Positions 25,913 through 33,174 of a DNA stretch of 33,174 bases are shown one piece after another; position 1 is the stretch's first letter; each line of letters starts with the position of its first letter. Both the position numbers and the translations under genes were made by a program. Source of the DNA: an uncultured bacterium (lineage in GTDB: Bacteria > Pseudomonadota > Gammaproteobacteria > Burkholderiales > Burkholderiaceae_C); contig CAIKUF010000264.1 of assembly GCA_903830565.1 (NCBI GenBank), positions 1 to 33,174 of the forward strand. The letters are read 5' to 3'. The notes below the pieces were generated by a model. The model was not told the origin of the DNA and ran no database searches. It saw only the letters and a program-made list of their open reading frames with translations.

Positions 25913-26302
25913 TCAACGAGGAGCCGCTCGCACTGCAATGTAAGAGCCGACGAACGCCTCGAGGAGGCTGAGCGGAACGGCGTAGAGCAGGAGCGAAGGC
26001 GGAAGAACCCCCAGGTTCCAGGTCGCGACCCACATCAACACGAAGCCGGTCAGCCAGCTGAGCAGTGCGGTGTGCAACAGGCCAAAGCGCCGCGACAAGG
26101 CGTAGATCGCGATCGCGAACAGGAATCCCCACGCGACCCACATCGCCGCGTTGAGAGGCGCCGACGGAAAAACAAGCCCAAGCGACTTGTAGTGATTGAC
26201 CCACAGATCCTTCAGCAGCACTTCATTGCGGAAGAACTCGGAGGCATTCACCCAGATGCCGGTCAGCACGATGGCGACGAGGGGGCGGTACTTGAGGTTC
26301 AT
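25913..26302 (-). CDS. Small integral membrane protein
   Basis: 129 residues with four predicted membrane helices: YRPLVAIVLTGIWVNASEF, LNAAMWVAWGFLFAIAIYAL, LHTALLSWLTGFVLMWVATW and SLLLYAVPLSLLEAFVGSYI. Helix 1 is followed by FRNEVLLKDLWVNHYKSLG, a soluble loop. I recall similar short proteins in Proteobacteria but no Pfam name or function. It is separated from the ureide operon by 128 bases and has its own start (ATG at 26302, weak Shine-Dalgarno). Confidence 0.75.
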   Translation of the reverse strand: MNLKYRPLVAIVLTGIWVNASEFFRNEVLLKDLWVNHYKSLGLVFPSAPLNAAMWVAWGFLFAIAIYALSRRFGLLHTALLSWLTGFVLMWVATWNLGVLPPSLLLYAVPLSLLEAFVGSYIAVRAAPR

Positions 26303-26430
26303 GGCGAATCCAGGGACGGGGGCGCTCACTTGCGGCGCAACGCCGCGCAGGTTACACGAGGTCCGGCCTGCGCGTGGCGGCAGGCCGTTCGCGGCACTGC
26401 GGGCGTGAATGCCGTGGAGCGCGCCGACGG

Positions 26431-27111
26431 TCAGGCCGGGACCAGCGCTTCCAGCAGCGCCGCCGACGGCGCGTGCCAGCCCACGATCGCGCCCTGTGCC
26501 GCGATCATCGCCAGCGTCGCCGCCTTGAACTCGGGGAAGTAGCTCTCGGTTCCGTCCTCTACCAGCAGGCATTCGTAGCCGCGGTCGTTGGCTTCGCGCA
26601 TGGAAGTCTGCACGCAGACCTCGGTCGTCACGCCGGTGAAGACGAGGTGCGTCACGCCGCGCGCCTGCAGCGTCTCGTGCAGGCCGGTGGCATAGAACAT
26701 GCCCTTGCCGGGCTTGTCGACGACGATCTCGCCGCCCTGCGGCGCGAGCGCGGGAATGATGCTCGCCCCCGGCTCGCCGGCGATGAGCACGCGGCCCATC
26801 GGCCCCGGGTCGCCGATGCGCAGGCTGGGCCCGCCGCGAAGGCGCTTGGCGGGCGGGCAGTCCGACAGGTCGCCGCGGTGGCACTCGCGCGTGTGCACGA
26901 TGGGCCAGCCGCGCGCGCGCCAGGCCGCCAGCAGCGCGGCGATGGCCCCAATCGCGCCGTGCAGCCGCGTCACGTCGTTGCCGAGCGAGGCGCCGAAGCC
27001 GCCGGGCTCGATGAAGTCGCGCTGCATGTCGATGACGACGAGGGCCGTGCGGCCCGGAGCGAACGGGTAGGCGAAAGGTGTTGCCGCGACTGCCACGGTA
27101 TCCGCGTTCAT
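26431..27111 (-). CDS. Isochorismatase-fold cysteine hydrolase (possible triuret hydrolase)
   Basis: 226 residues. The catalytic triad is readable: D28 ([11 protein letters not shown]), K133 (VVDKPGKG) and C166 ([11 protein letters not shown]). It is a clear paralogue of the biuret amidohydrolase two genes upstream (shared [72 protein letters not shown]). A triuret hydrolase (TrtA) is known that belongs to this superfamily and works with BiuH, so triuret is a reasoned substrate guess; RutB-like ureidoacrylate or other ureide hydrolysis is possible. The ATG overlaps the ATPase stop (ATGA), with GGAGG four bases upstream, so translation is coupled. Confidence 0.82.
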   Translation of the reverse strand: MNADTVAVAATPFAYPFAPGRTALVVIDMQRDFIEPGGFGASLGNDVTRLHGAIGAIAALLAAWRARGWPIVHTRECHRGDLSDCPPAKRLRGGPSLRIGDPGPMGRVLIAGEPGASIIPALAPQGGEIVVDKPGKGMFYATGLHETLQARGVTHLVFTGVTTEVCVQTSMREANDRGYECLLVEDGTESYFPEFKAATLAMIAAQGAIVGWHAPSAALLEALVPA

Positions 27112-28697
27112 GCAGCCTCCGCGATGGCGTGATGTTCGCCCCCGCCCATGTGCGCGCCGATGGTGCGCCGGTCGGCGTCGGCGGCGCGCGTCTCGAAGAC
27201 GATCCGGCCCTCGCTCATCACGGCGATGCGGTCGCTGAGTTCGAGCAACTCGTCCAGGTCTTCGCTGATCAGCAGCACCGCACCGCCGCGCGCGCGCACC
27301 TGCAGCAGGCGCGAGTGGATCTCGGCCACGGCCGCGAAGTCGAGCCCGAACACCGGGTTGGCTGCGATCAGCACCTTGATCTCGCCGGCCAGTTCGCGCG
27401 CCAGCACGGCGCGTTGCACGTTGCCGCCCGAGAGACTCGCGATCGGCGCGTTCTCGCCGCGGGTCTTGATGCCGTACTCCGTGATCCACGCCCGCGCCCG
27501 CTCGCGCCACGCACCGAAACGCAGCCAGCCGCGCCGCAGCGGCGGCTGGTCGAAGTCGCGCAGCGCCATGTTCTGCGCCACCGAGAGCGGGCCGACGCAG
27601 GCGTTGCGCAGCGGTTCCTCGGGCAGCGCGCGCAGTTGCAGGATGCGGTTCTCGCTGCGCCGCGCGGCGTAAGGCTCGCCGGCCACGCGCACCGTGCCCG
27701 CCGCGCGCGGGCGCTGGCCGACGAGCGCCTCGACGAGCTCGCGCTGACCGTTGCCCGAGACGCCGGCAATGCCGAGGATCTCGCCTCGGCGCACATTCAA
27801 CGTTAGGCTGCAGACTGCGAGCGTGCCGCGGTCGCCCAGCGCGGCAAGCCCGTCCACTTCGAGCGCGAACGGCGCGTTCGGGTCGGTCGCCTCGCGCGGC
27901 GCGGCGCTGCCCTCGGCGACCACCGCCGAGGCATCCGCCGCCGCTTCGCCGATCATCGCCTGCGCCAGCAAACCCGGTGTCGTCCGCGAGACGACGGCGC
28001 CGTGCACCTTGCCGCCGCGGCGCAGCACCGTCACCTCATCGGCATAGGCCATCACCTCGCGGAACTTGTGCGTGATCATCAGCACCGTGCACTCGCCGCG
28101 CCGCGCCACCGCGCGCACATAGGCGAGCACCTCGTCGGCCTCCTGCGGCGTCAATACGGATGTCGGCTCGTCCAGGATCAAGAGGCGCGGCTTGAGGTAG
28201 AGCTGTTTGAGCAGTTCGAGCTTCTGCTTTTCGCCTGCCGCCAGCCCTGCCGGCGTGGCGCCCAGGTCGAGCTTGAACGGCGTCGATTCGAGGAACGCAG
28301 CGAGCGCGGCGCGCTCCTTCTTCCAGTCGATCAGCGCGGGCGTGCGGCCGCCCGCGAGCAGCAGGTTCTCGGCCACGCTCATGCCCGGCGCGAGCGTGAA
28401 GTGCTGGTAGACCATGCCGATGCCGAGCGCGCGCGCGACGATGGGCGTCGCGATGTCGTGCTCGCGCTCGTCGACAAGGATGGCGCCGCCGTCGGGCCGC
28501 TGCGAGCCGGCGACGCATTTCACGAGCGTGCTCTTGCCGGCGCCGTTCTCGCCCAGCAGCGCATGCACCGATCCCGGCTCGACCTTCATCGTCACGCCGT
28601 CCAGCGCCGTGAAGCTGCCAAAGCGCTTGGTCAGCTCGTAGGTCTCTAGCGCCAGCGCGCCGGTGCGCGGCGGGATCGGGTCCAGCGGCGCGGTCAC
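27108..28697 (-). CDS. ABC transporter ATP-binding protein, BMP/nucleoside type
   Basis: 529-residue protein with two fused nucleotide-binding domains. Domain 1 has Walker [10 protein letters not shown] (49-57), Walker [13 protein letters not shown] and a signature weakened to GLAAGEKQK. Domain 2 has a degenerate Walker A ([10 protein letters not shown], no GKT), the signature LSGGNVQRA and a relaxed Walker B ([12 protein letters not shown]). This asymmetric arrangement is standard for the YufO/simple-sugar branch that serves BMP-family binding proteins. GTG start at 28697 overlaps the biuH stop by four bases (GTGA). It energises the two permeases of the same operon. Confidence 0.93.
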   Translation of the reverse strand: MTAPLDPIPPRTGALALETYELTKRFGSFTALDGVTMKVEPGSVHALLGENGAGKSTLVKCVAGSQRPDGGAILVDEREHDIATPIVARALGIGMVYQHFTLAPGMSVAENLLLAGGRTPALIDWKKERAALAAFLESTPFKLDLGATPAGLAAGEKQKLELLKQLYLKPRLLILDEPTSVLTPQEADEVLAYVRAVARRGECTVLMITHKFREVMAYADEVTVLRRGGKVHGAVVSRTTPGLLAQAMIGEAAADASAVVAEGSAAPREATDPNAPFALEVDGLAALGDRGTLAVCSLTLNVRRGEILGIAGVSGNGQRELVEALVGQRPRAAGTVRVAGEPYAARRSENRILQLRALPEEPLRNACVGPLSVAQNMALRDFDQPPLRRGWLRFGAWRERARAWITEYGIKTRGENAPIASLSGGNVQRAVLARELAGEIKVLIAANPVFGLDFAAVAEIHSRLLQVRARGGAVLLISEDLDELLELSDRIAVMSEGRIVFETRAADADRRTIGAHMGGGEHHAIAEAA

Positions 28698-29467
28698 GTC
28701 AGTCCTCGCCGGGCCGTTCCCAAGAGGACTGCGCTCCCCTCGGGGGGCGACACCGCAGGTGTCTTGGGGTCGTCATCCTGCAGCGTCTCCAGCACCGCGC
28801 GAGAGGGCGCGACGGCGCCGAACACACCGCCCTGCATCGTGACCATCTTCAGCGCGGCGAGGTGGTTGCCGTGGTCGGTGGCCGCGGTGCAGTCGGCCAG
28901 CAGCAGGCACTCGAAGCCGCGGTCGTTGGCCTCGCGCATCGTCGTGTGCACACAGACGTCGGTGGTGATGCCGGCGAGCAGCAAATTGTCGATGCCGCGC
29001 GTGCGCAGGATCAGCTCGAGGTCGGTGGCGCAGAACGATCCCTTGCCCGGCTTGTCGATCACCACCTCGCCCGGCAGCGGCGTGAGTTCGGGGATGATGT
29101 TCCAGCCCGTCTCGCCACGCACCAGGATGCGCCCGCAGGGGCCTGCGTCGCCGATGCCGCGGCCTTCGCTGCCGATCTGCTGCGAGCGCCAGCGCTTGTT
29201 GGCCGGCAGGTCCGAGAGATCGGCGCGGTGGCCTTCGCGGGTGTGGATGACCGCGAAGCCGAGCTCGCGCATGCGCGCCATCAGGCGGCGTATCGGCGCG
29301 ATGGGCGCGCGCGTGAGCGAGATGTCGTAGCCCATTCCGTCGACATAGCCGCCGGGGCCGCAGAAGTCGGTCTGCATGTCGATGACGACGAGCGCGGTGT
29401 TCTGCGCGTGCAACTCACCGTTCCACGGCCAGCGGTAGGGATCGGCATCGACGAAGCGCTTTGGCAT
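28694..29467 (-). CDS. biuH: Biuret amidohydrolase
   Basis: Hydrolyses biuret to allophanate and ammonia, a late step of cyanuric acid and triazine nitrogen use. 257 residues: catalytic D30 ([11 protein letters not shown]), K139 ([10 protein letters not shown]) and C172 ([11 protein letters not shown]). The N-terminus [14 protein letters not shown] and the segment [17 protein letters not shown] are close to Rhizobium BiuH as I recall it. GAGGTGAA precedes the ATG, which starts five bases after the upstream permease gene. The last ~25 residues (from [14 protein letters not shown]) go beyond the family end and are encoded by a palindromic intergenic-type repeat. No cyanuric acid hydrolase or allophanate hydrolase lies in the window. 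Confidence 0.85.
   Translation of the reverse strand: MPKRFVDADPYRWPWNGELHAQNTALVVIDMQTDFCGPGGYVDGMGYDISLTRAPIAPIRRLMARMRELGFAVIHTREGHRADLSDLPANKRWRSQQIGSEGRGIGDAGPCGRILVRGETGWNIIPELTPLPGEVVIDKPGKGSFCATDLELILRTRGIDNLLLAGITTDVCVHTTMREANDRGFECLLLADCTAATDHGNHLAALKMVTMQGGVFGAVAPSRAVLETLQDDDPKTPAVSPPEGSAVLLGTARRGLT
28700..28772. repeat. Palindromic Burkholderiales-type repeat inside the biuH 3' end
   Basis: The segment contains GCCGGGCCGTTCCCAAGAGG, then CCCCTCGGGGGG and GGTGTCTTGGGG. On the minus strand this is the CCCGAGGGG ... CTTGGGAACGGCCCGGCG pattern that I recall as a frequent intergenic repeat of Burkholderiales. It lies in the last codons of biuH and runs up to the ATPase start, so it has been absorbed into coding sequence. 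Confidence 0.5.
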
Positions 29468-29472
29468 GGCGT

Positions 29473-30393
29473 TCACCTCGCGGAAGACAATTCGCCCGGG
29501 CTGCCGGCGGCGACCTTGCCGGGGCGGCAACTGATGACCAGGATCACCAGCGTCAGCACATAGGGCACGGCGCCGAAGAGGTAGTAGCCCTGGCTGATGC
29601 CGATCGATTGCAGCGCCGGGCCGATGGCGCCGGCGCCGCCGAACAGCAGCGCCGCCCCGACGCAGCGCAGCGGGCTCCAGCGCGCGAAGATGACGAGCGC
29701 TACCGCGATCAGGCCCTGGCCGCTGGAGATGCCCTCGTTCCAGCTGCCGGGGTAGAACAGCGTCAGCGACGCACCGCCCAGGCCGGCGATGGCGCCGCCC
29801 GCCGTGGTGGCGGCGATGCGGATGGCGCTCACCGAATAGCCGAGCGCCTTGGTCGCGCTCGCCGAGTCGCCCGCCAGCCGCACCAAAAGGCCCCAGCGCG
29901 TGCGCGCGAAACCGGCGTACAGCAGCACGGCCAGCACGAGCCCCAGCGGCAGCAGCGGGTTGATCTGCAGGGCCGCCTGCACCACCGGCGAATCGCTCCA
30001 GCCGCCGAGCGCGATCGGCGGCAGTTGCGCCGCCTGCGGCTGGATCAGCGGCTTGCCGAGGTAGAACGCGAGGCCGGTGCCGAGCAGCATCAGCGCGATG
30101 CCGGTCGCGACGTCGTTGACGCGCGGCAGCGAGCACAGCACGCCGTGCAGCAGCGCGAGCGCGGCGCCGGTGGCCGCCGCGAAGAGCACGCCGATCCACG
30201 GCGAGCCGCTGAGGTAGGAGCCGCCGAACGCAGCGCAGGCGGACAGCACGAGCACGCCTTCGAGGCCGAGGTTGATGCGGCCGGACTTCTCGGTCAGGCA
30301 CTCGCCGAGGCTGACGAAGAGAAAGGGCACGCCCACGCGCAGCGCACCGCCGACGATGGCGGCGGTGAAGGGCACGAGTGCGTCGAGACTCAT
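29473..30393 (-). CDS. ABC transporter permease, BMP/nucleoside type (second subunit)
   Basis: 306-residue permease of the BPD_transp_2 family (branched-chain amino acid/sugar/nucleoside type). About eight to nine helices; the conserved start [21 protein letters not shown] and [14 protein letters not shown] are the YufQ-type signature, and [24 protein letters not shown] is the cytoplasmic ATPase-contact loop. Its ATG overlaps the stop of the first permease gene by four bases (ATGA). It pairs with the first permease to make the channel for the ligand delivered by the BMP protein, in an operon with biuret and related hydrolases. Confidence 0.92.
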   Translation of the reverse strand: MSLDALVPFTAAIVGGALRVGVPFLFVSLGECLTEKSGRINLGLEGVLVLSACAAFGGSYLSGSPWIGVLFAAATGAALALLHGVLCSLPRVNDVATGIALMLLGTGLAFYLGKPLIQPQAAQLPPIALGGWSDSPVVQAALQINPLLPLGLVLAVLLYAGFARTRWGLLVRLAGDSASATKALGYSVSAIRIAATTAGGAIAGLGGASLTLFYPGSWNEGISSGQGLIAVALVIFARWSPLRCVGAALLFGGAGAIGPALQSIGISQGYYLFGAVPYVLTLVILVISCRPGKVAAGSPGELSSAR

Positions 30394-31482
30394 GCGGCGC
30401 CGGTTCGGTTCAGCGCCGCCAGTGTCTCGGCCGGCCCGGATGGCAGGCGCAGGCGTTGGCCGATGGCGCGCCAGTCCAGGTCGCGCAGCGCCTCGCTGGC
30501 GAGGATGAGGACGAAGGCAATGCCTTGCAGCACCTGCACCGATGCATCGGGCAGGCCGAGCCTGCGTTGCAGCAGGCTGCCCGCCGCGCCGAAGCCGCCG
30601 AAGAGGATCGCGACCGGGATGATCGCGAACGGGTTCTGGCGCGCGATGAAGGCCACGAGGATGCCGGCGTAGCCGTAGCCCGCGATCAGCGACGCGTTGG
30701 CGTTGGTGTGCACGGCAGCCACTTCCACCGCGCCGGCCAGCCCCGCGCACGCGCCGCCGAGCGCGCAGGCGAGCAGGATCAGCCGGCTTGCCGGAAGCCC
30801 CACAAGCTGCGCCGTGCGCGGGTTGCCGCCGACCACGCGCACCGAGAACCCGCGTGCGGTGAGCGCCAGCCACAGGCCGAGGCCGACGCAGGCAAGGATG
30901 CCCAGCGCCAAGCCCCAGTGCACGTCGAAGCCGGCGATGCCGCCGATGCGCAGGCCCTCGGCCAGCGCGCGCGTCGAGGGCTTGTTCAGCGTCGCCGGGT
31001 CGCGCAGCGGGCCTTCGACGAGCTGCTTGAAGATCGCGATCGCGGTGTAGGCGAGCAGCAGGCTGCTGATCGTCTCGTTGACGCCGCGGTATTGGCGCAG
31101 CGCGCCGGCGAGCGCGATCCACGCCGCGCCGGCCGCCATGCCGGCGATGCACACGAGCGCGGTGCCGATGAGGTTGCCGGGTAGGTCAACCGCATACGGC
31201 AGCGCGGCCGCGGCCAGACCGCCGAGCACCAGCGCGCCCTCGCCGCCGATGATGACGAGGCCCGCGCGCGGGGAGGGCGACGCACAGCGCCGCCAGCATC
31301 AGCGGCGCCGCGCGCGAGAGCGTGTTCTGCCACGAGAACCAGTCGCCGAAAGCGCCCTTGAAGAGCAGCGCCCAGGTCTCGACGGGGCTCGCGCCGCCAA
31401 GCCAGACGAAGACGCCGAACAGCAGCAGCGCGCAGGCCAGCGCTGCCACCGGCAGCACGACGTCGGCCACGGCGTCGCGCAT
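30390..31482 (-). CDS. ABC transporter permease, BMP/nucleoside type (first subunit), frameshifted
   Basis: YufP-type permease in two frames. The N-terminal part runs from ATG 31482 ([20 protein letters not shown] to CVALPARG); the rest, starting in the other frame near [15 protein letters not shown], continues through helices to the stop at 30390. Total length is 3n+1 (1093 bases); removing one base near 31261-31273 gives an uninterrupted 363-residue permease with the expected [15 protein letters not shown] junction. The spot contains alternating GC and a run of four G, so an assembly error is plausible. If real, the transporter is inactive. Confidence 0.75.
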
Positions 31483-31567
31483 CAAGGGATCCGCCGGGCG
31501 CGGCTCGTCGCGGCAGTCATCGCGCTTCCTGACTAGCGACCAAGTTCAGCAGCCGTGTCCGCTGCCA

Positions 31568-31654
31568 CCCCCTCACCCCGACCCTCTCCCCCGAAGCCGG
31601 GGGAGAGGGAGTGGTTCTCCCTCTCCCGCTGGCGGGAGAGGGCGGGGTGAGGGG
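31568..31654. repeat. Double-hairpin palindromic element (CCCTCACCCC type)
   Basis: Outer arms CCCCTCACCCCGACCCTCTCCC (31569-31590) and GGGAGAGGGCGGGGTGAGGGG (31634-31654) pair with one bulged base. Inside are two hairpins: a 12-pair stem with loop AAGC (31582-31609) and an 11-pair stem CCCTCTCCCGC/GCGGGAGAGGG with a two-base gap (31619-31642). This is the widespread CCCTCACCCC-type intergenic palindrome of Proteobacteria. It lies in the gap between the binding-protein and first permease genes, where it may stabilise or attenuate the transcript. Confidence 0.7.
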
Positions 31655-31707
31655 AGTTCGGACGCCACACGGGCTGGTGCTGAGGTTCATCGCCAATCAA
31701 GTCGTGC

Positions 31708-32830
31708 TTAGACCGAGCCAACCACGCCTTCGACGAGGTAGTTCATCTTCTCGAGTTCGATGTCGGTCTGCTTCATCACCTTGCCGGCGGCGATGACGGT
31801 CGCGCCGTTGTTGTCCTTCAGCGGCCCGGTGAAGATGTCGAACGTGCCGGCGATCATCTTCGCCTTGATCTCGTCGGCCTTCTTCTTCGCCGGCTCGGTG
31901 ACCATCGCGCCGTAGGGCGACATCTTCACGTAGCCTTCCTTGAGGCCGCCGCGCAGGAAGTTCGGGTGCGGCTTGCCGGCGAGCGCGGCGTCGACGATCG
32001 TGTTGTAGGCGGTCGACCAGTTCCATTCGGCGCCGGTGAGGTAGGCGTTCGGCGCGAGCTTGGCCTGGCTGACGTGGTAGCCGCAGACGAACTTGCCGCG
32101 CTTGGCGGCGGTCTCGACGATCACCTTCGGGCTGTCTACGTGCATCGTGAAGACGTCGATGCCCTGGTCGGCCAGGCTGTTCGTCGCCTCGGCCTCTTTG
32201 ACAGGCATCGACCACTCGCCGGTGAAGATGACGGTCGTCGTGATCTTCGGGTCCACCGAGCGCGCGCCCATTGTGAATGCGTTGATGTTGCGCAGCACCT
32301 GCGGGATCGGCTTGGCGGCGACGAAGCCGAGCTTCTTGCTCTTGCTCATGTAGCCGGCGATGACGCCGTTGAGGTACTGGCCCTCGTCGATGTAGCCGAA
32401 GTAGCTGCCCGTGTTCTTCGGGTGCTTGCCCTCGGTCCACATGCCGCCGCAGTGCGAGAAGCGCACGCCCGGGTCCTTCGCGGCCAGCGCCAGCATGTAC
32501 GGGGTCGAAGTAGCCGAACGAGGTCGGGAACAGCAGCTTGGCGCCGTCCTGCGCGATCATGCCGGTCATCGTCTTCGTGACCGCGGTGGTCTCGGGCACG
32601 TTCTCTTCCTCGACGACCTTGATGCCGAGGCGCTTTTTCATCTCGGCGGCGGCCGCGGCCTGCGCCTGGTTGTAGCCGAAGTCGTCCTTCGGGCCGACGT
32701 AGATCACGCCCATCGTCAGCGTTCCTTGCGCCAGCGCTTGGCGCAGCGCCCAGGGCGACAGCGTGGCGAGGGACGCGGCGGAAAGCTGGGCGATGGCGCG
32801 GCGGCGCGAGGCGTTCAGGTCGTGGGTCAT
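31708..32830 (-). CDS. BMP-family substrate-binding protein, frameshifted
   Basis: Periplasmic binding protein of the BMP/PnrA family feeding the transporter below. The signal is Tat-like: NASRRRAIAQLSAASLATL, cleavage near ALA-Q. The N-lobe begins MGVIYVGPKDDFGYNQAQ. Two frames are needed: the first runs to LFPTSFGYFDP, the second resumes at YMLALAAKDPGVRFSHCGG and continues through VCGYHVSQAKLAPN to the stop at 31708. The length is 3n+1; removing one base from GGGG at 32501-32504 restores a 373-residue protein. Start ATG at 32830 follows AAAGGA. Expected ligand: biuret, triuret or a related ureide, inferred from the hydrolases in the operon. Confidence 0.78.
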
Positions 32831-33036
32831 GGCGGTCCTTTCGGGTGGTGCGACAAGCGCGAAGCAGATTGCGTGCCGGCAGCGGCGGATCCGGAATGGC
32901 CTTGGCGCACGCATTGGTATACCAGTTGGGATGCAGCAAGAGCCATGCCCGTTGCCGCTGCGCGCGAACCCGGGCTTCGCGGCGCGCGATGCACCGCTGC
33001 GGCGCGCGCGGCGTTCGGCGGCGCGGCGTGACCGTC
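32831..33036. other. Upstream region of the ureide operon
   Basis: 206 bases without a supported gene. It holds the operator-like palindrome (32915-32924) and the probable operon promoter. The distal part (32960-33030) is extremely GC-rich with GCGCGC runs. No riboswitch-like fold was recognised. The IS66-type element ends at 33037. Confidence 0.5.
32915..32924. promoter_or_regulatory. Operator-like palindrome TGGTATACCA
   Basis: A perfect ten-base palindrome 85 bases upstream of the binding-protein start. Sites of the form TGGTATACCA resemble operators of FadR-type GntR regulators. On the minus strand it also reads TGG-TATACC, an extended -10-like box, so a bound repressor would cover the promoter. 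No GntR gene is in the window; it may lie beyond the IS66 element. Confidence 0.5.
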
Positions 33037-33174
33037 GTAAGCGGCTAGCCGCCCCACCTTGACGAGTTGACCGCAGCGAGTGCTTGGGTCATTCGCGACG
33101 CTGTCAACCCATAGGTTGCCAGCGATGCGGCAGCAACTCGTCGATCCGGCTGTTCATGTGCGTTGGCAGCCGGG
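33037..33174. mobile_element. IS66-family insertion sequence, one end
   Basis: The element starts with a terminal inverted repeat GTAAGCGGCTAGCCGCCC at 33037, matching the GTAAGCG ends of IS66-family elements, and continues to the window edge with the C-terminus of the transposase gene. IS66 elements make 8-base target duplications; the candidate is TGACCGTC at 33029-33036, to be matched on the far side. It lies about 207 bases upstream of the binding-protein start. Confidence 0.8.
33104..33174 (-). CDS. IS66-family transposase (TnpC), C-terminal end, cut by window edge
   Basis: The visible 22 codons read RLPTHMNSRIDELLPHRWQPM-G then TGA (33104-33106). This is the highly conserved end of IS66 TnpC (usual form RLPTHPNSRIDELLPHRWQP). 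The rest of the gene lies outside the window. The stop is 67 bases inside the terminal inverted repeat. Confidence 0.85.
   Translation of the reverse strand, partial: RLPTHMNSRIDELLPHRWQPMG

Noticed and set aside
32831-33036. Purine-type riboswitch upstream of the BMP operon
   Set aside because: No conserved aptamer core or terminator/anti-terminator pair could be recognised; the GC runs alone do not support it.

Overview
The window is GC-rich DNA with dense GCG/CGC codon use, and its protein families (BMP-type ureide transporter, DUF1254/DUF1214, DUF2092, DUF3297, CaiB-type CoA transferase) point to a betaproteobacterium of the order Burkholderiales, probably of the Rubrivivax/Leptothrix/Methylibium type. 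That assignment is an inference from gene content and codon use. No rRNA or complete tRNA is present.

Region 1 (1-2250) is a scar of mobile DNA. Non-coding, repeat-rich sequence leads to a 49-base 3' fragment of a tRNA-Thr(UGU) gene on the minus strand, which is the attachment site of a P4-type tyrosine integrase (724-2031) with all six catalytic residues. The integrase stop codon lies about ten bases from the broken end of a secreted alpha/beta-hydrolase-like gene, so the body of the element has been lost. Region 2 (2371-9326) is ordinary metabolism: an iron-dependent alcohol dehydrogenase of the hydroxyacid-oxoacid transhydrogenase type, facing a three-gene minus-strand run (crotonase, periplasmic gamma-glutamyltransferase, family III CoA transferase), then an AraC-type regulator.

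Region 3 (9500-19695) is the most unusual part. It is a ten-kilobase co-directional run in which nearly every product is exported or membrane-bound: a small secreted peptide, two DUF1254/DUF1214 paralogues (the second a putative lipoprotein lacking about 90 residues), two paralogous envelope proteins of an unnamed family, an outer-membrane barrel, remnants of a DUF4239 gene and of a third envelope paralogue, a small periplasmic protein, a DUF2092 protein, a Gly/Ser/Tyr-repeat protein, a six-helix ion channel with a variant selectivity filter, and a patatin-like lipoprotein phospholipase. The divergent AraC regulator is a candidate controller. I know of no described function for the cluster as a whole.

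Region 4 (20001-26302) is housekeeping and accessory: 2,4-dienoyl-CoA reductase (fadH), DsbA, a HAD phosphatase, a DUF3297 protein, an N-terminally short AraC regulator divergent from a ferritin-like protein, a 4-hydroxybenzoyl-CoA-type thioesterase and a small membrane protein.

Region 5 (26431-32830, minus strand) is a tight operon for a nitrogen-rich ureide: BMP-family binding protein, two permeases, biuret amidohydrolase (BiuH), a double-domain ATPase and a second isochorismatase-fold hydrolase that may be a triuret hydrolase. The binding protein and first permease each carry a one-base frameshift at a run of four G, so the assembly should be checked before calling them dead. A palindromic operator-like site precedes the operon, and an IS66-family element (33037 to the window end) sits about 110 bases further upstream.
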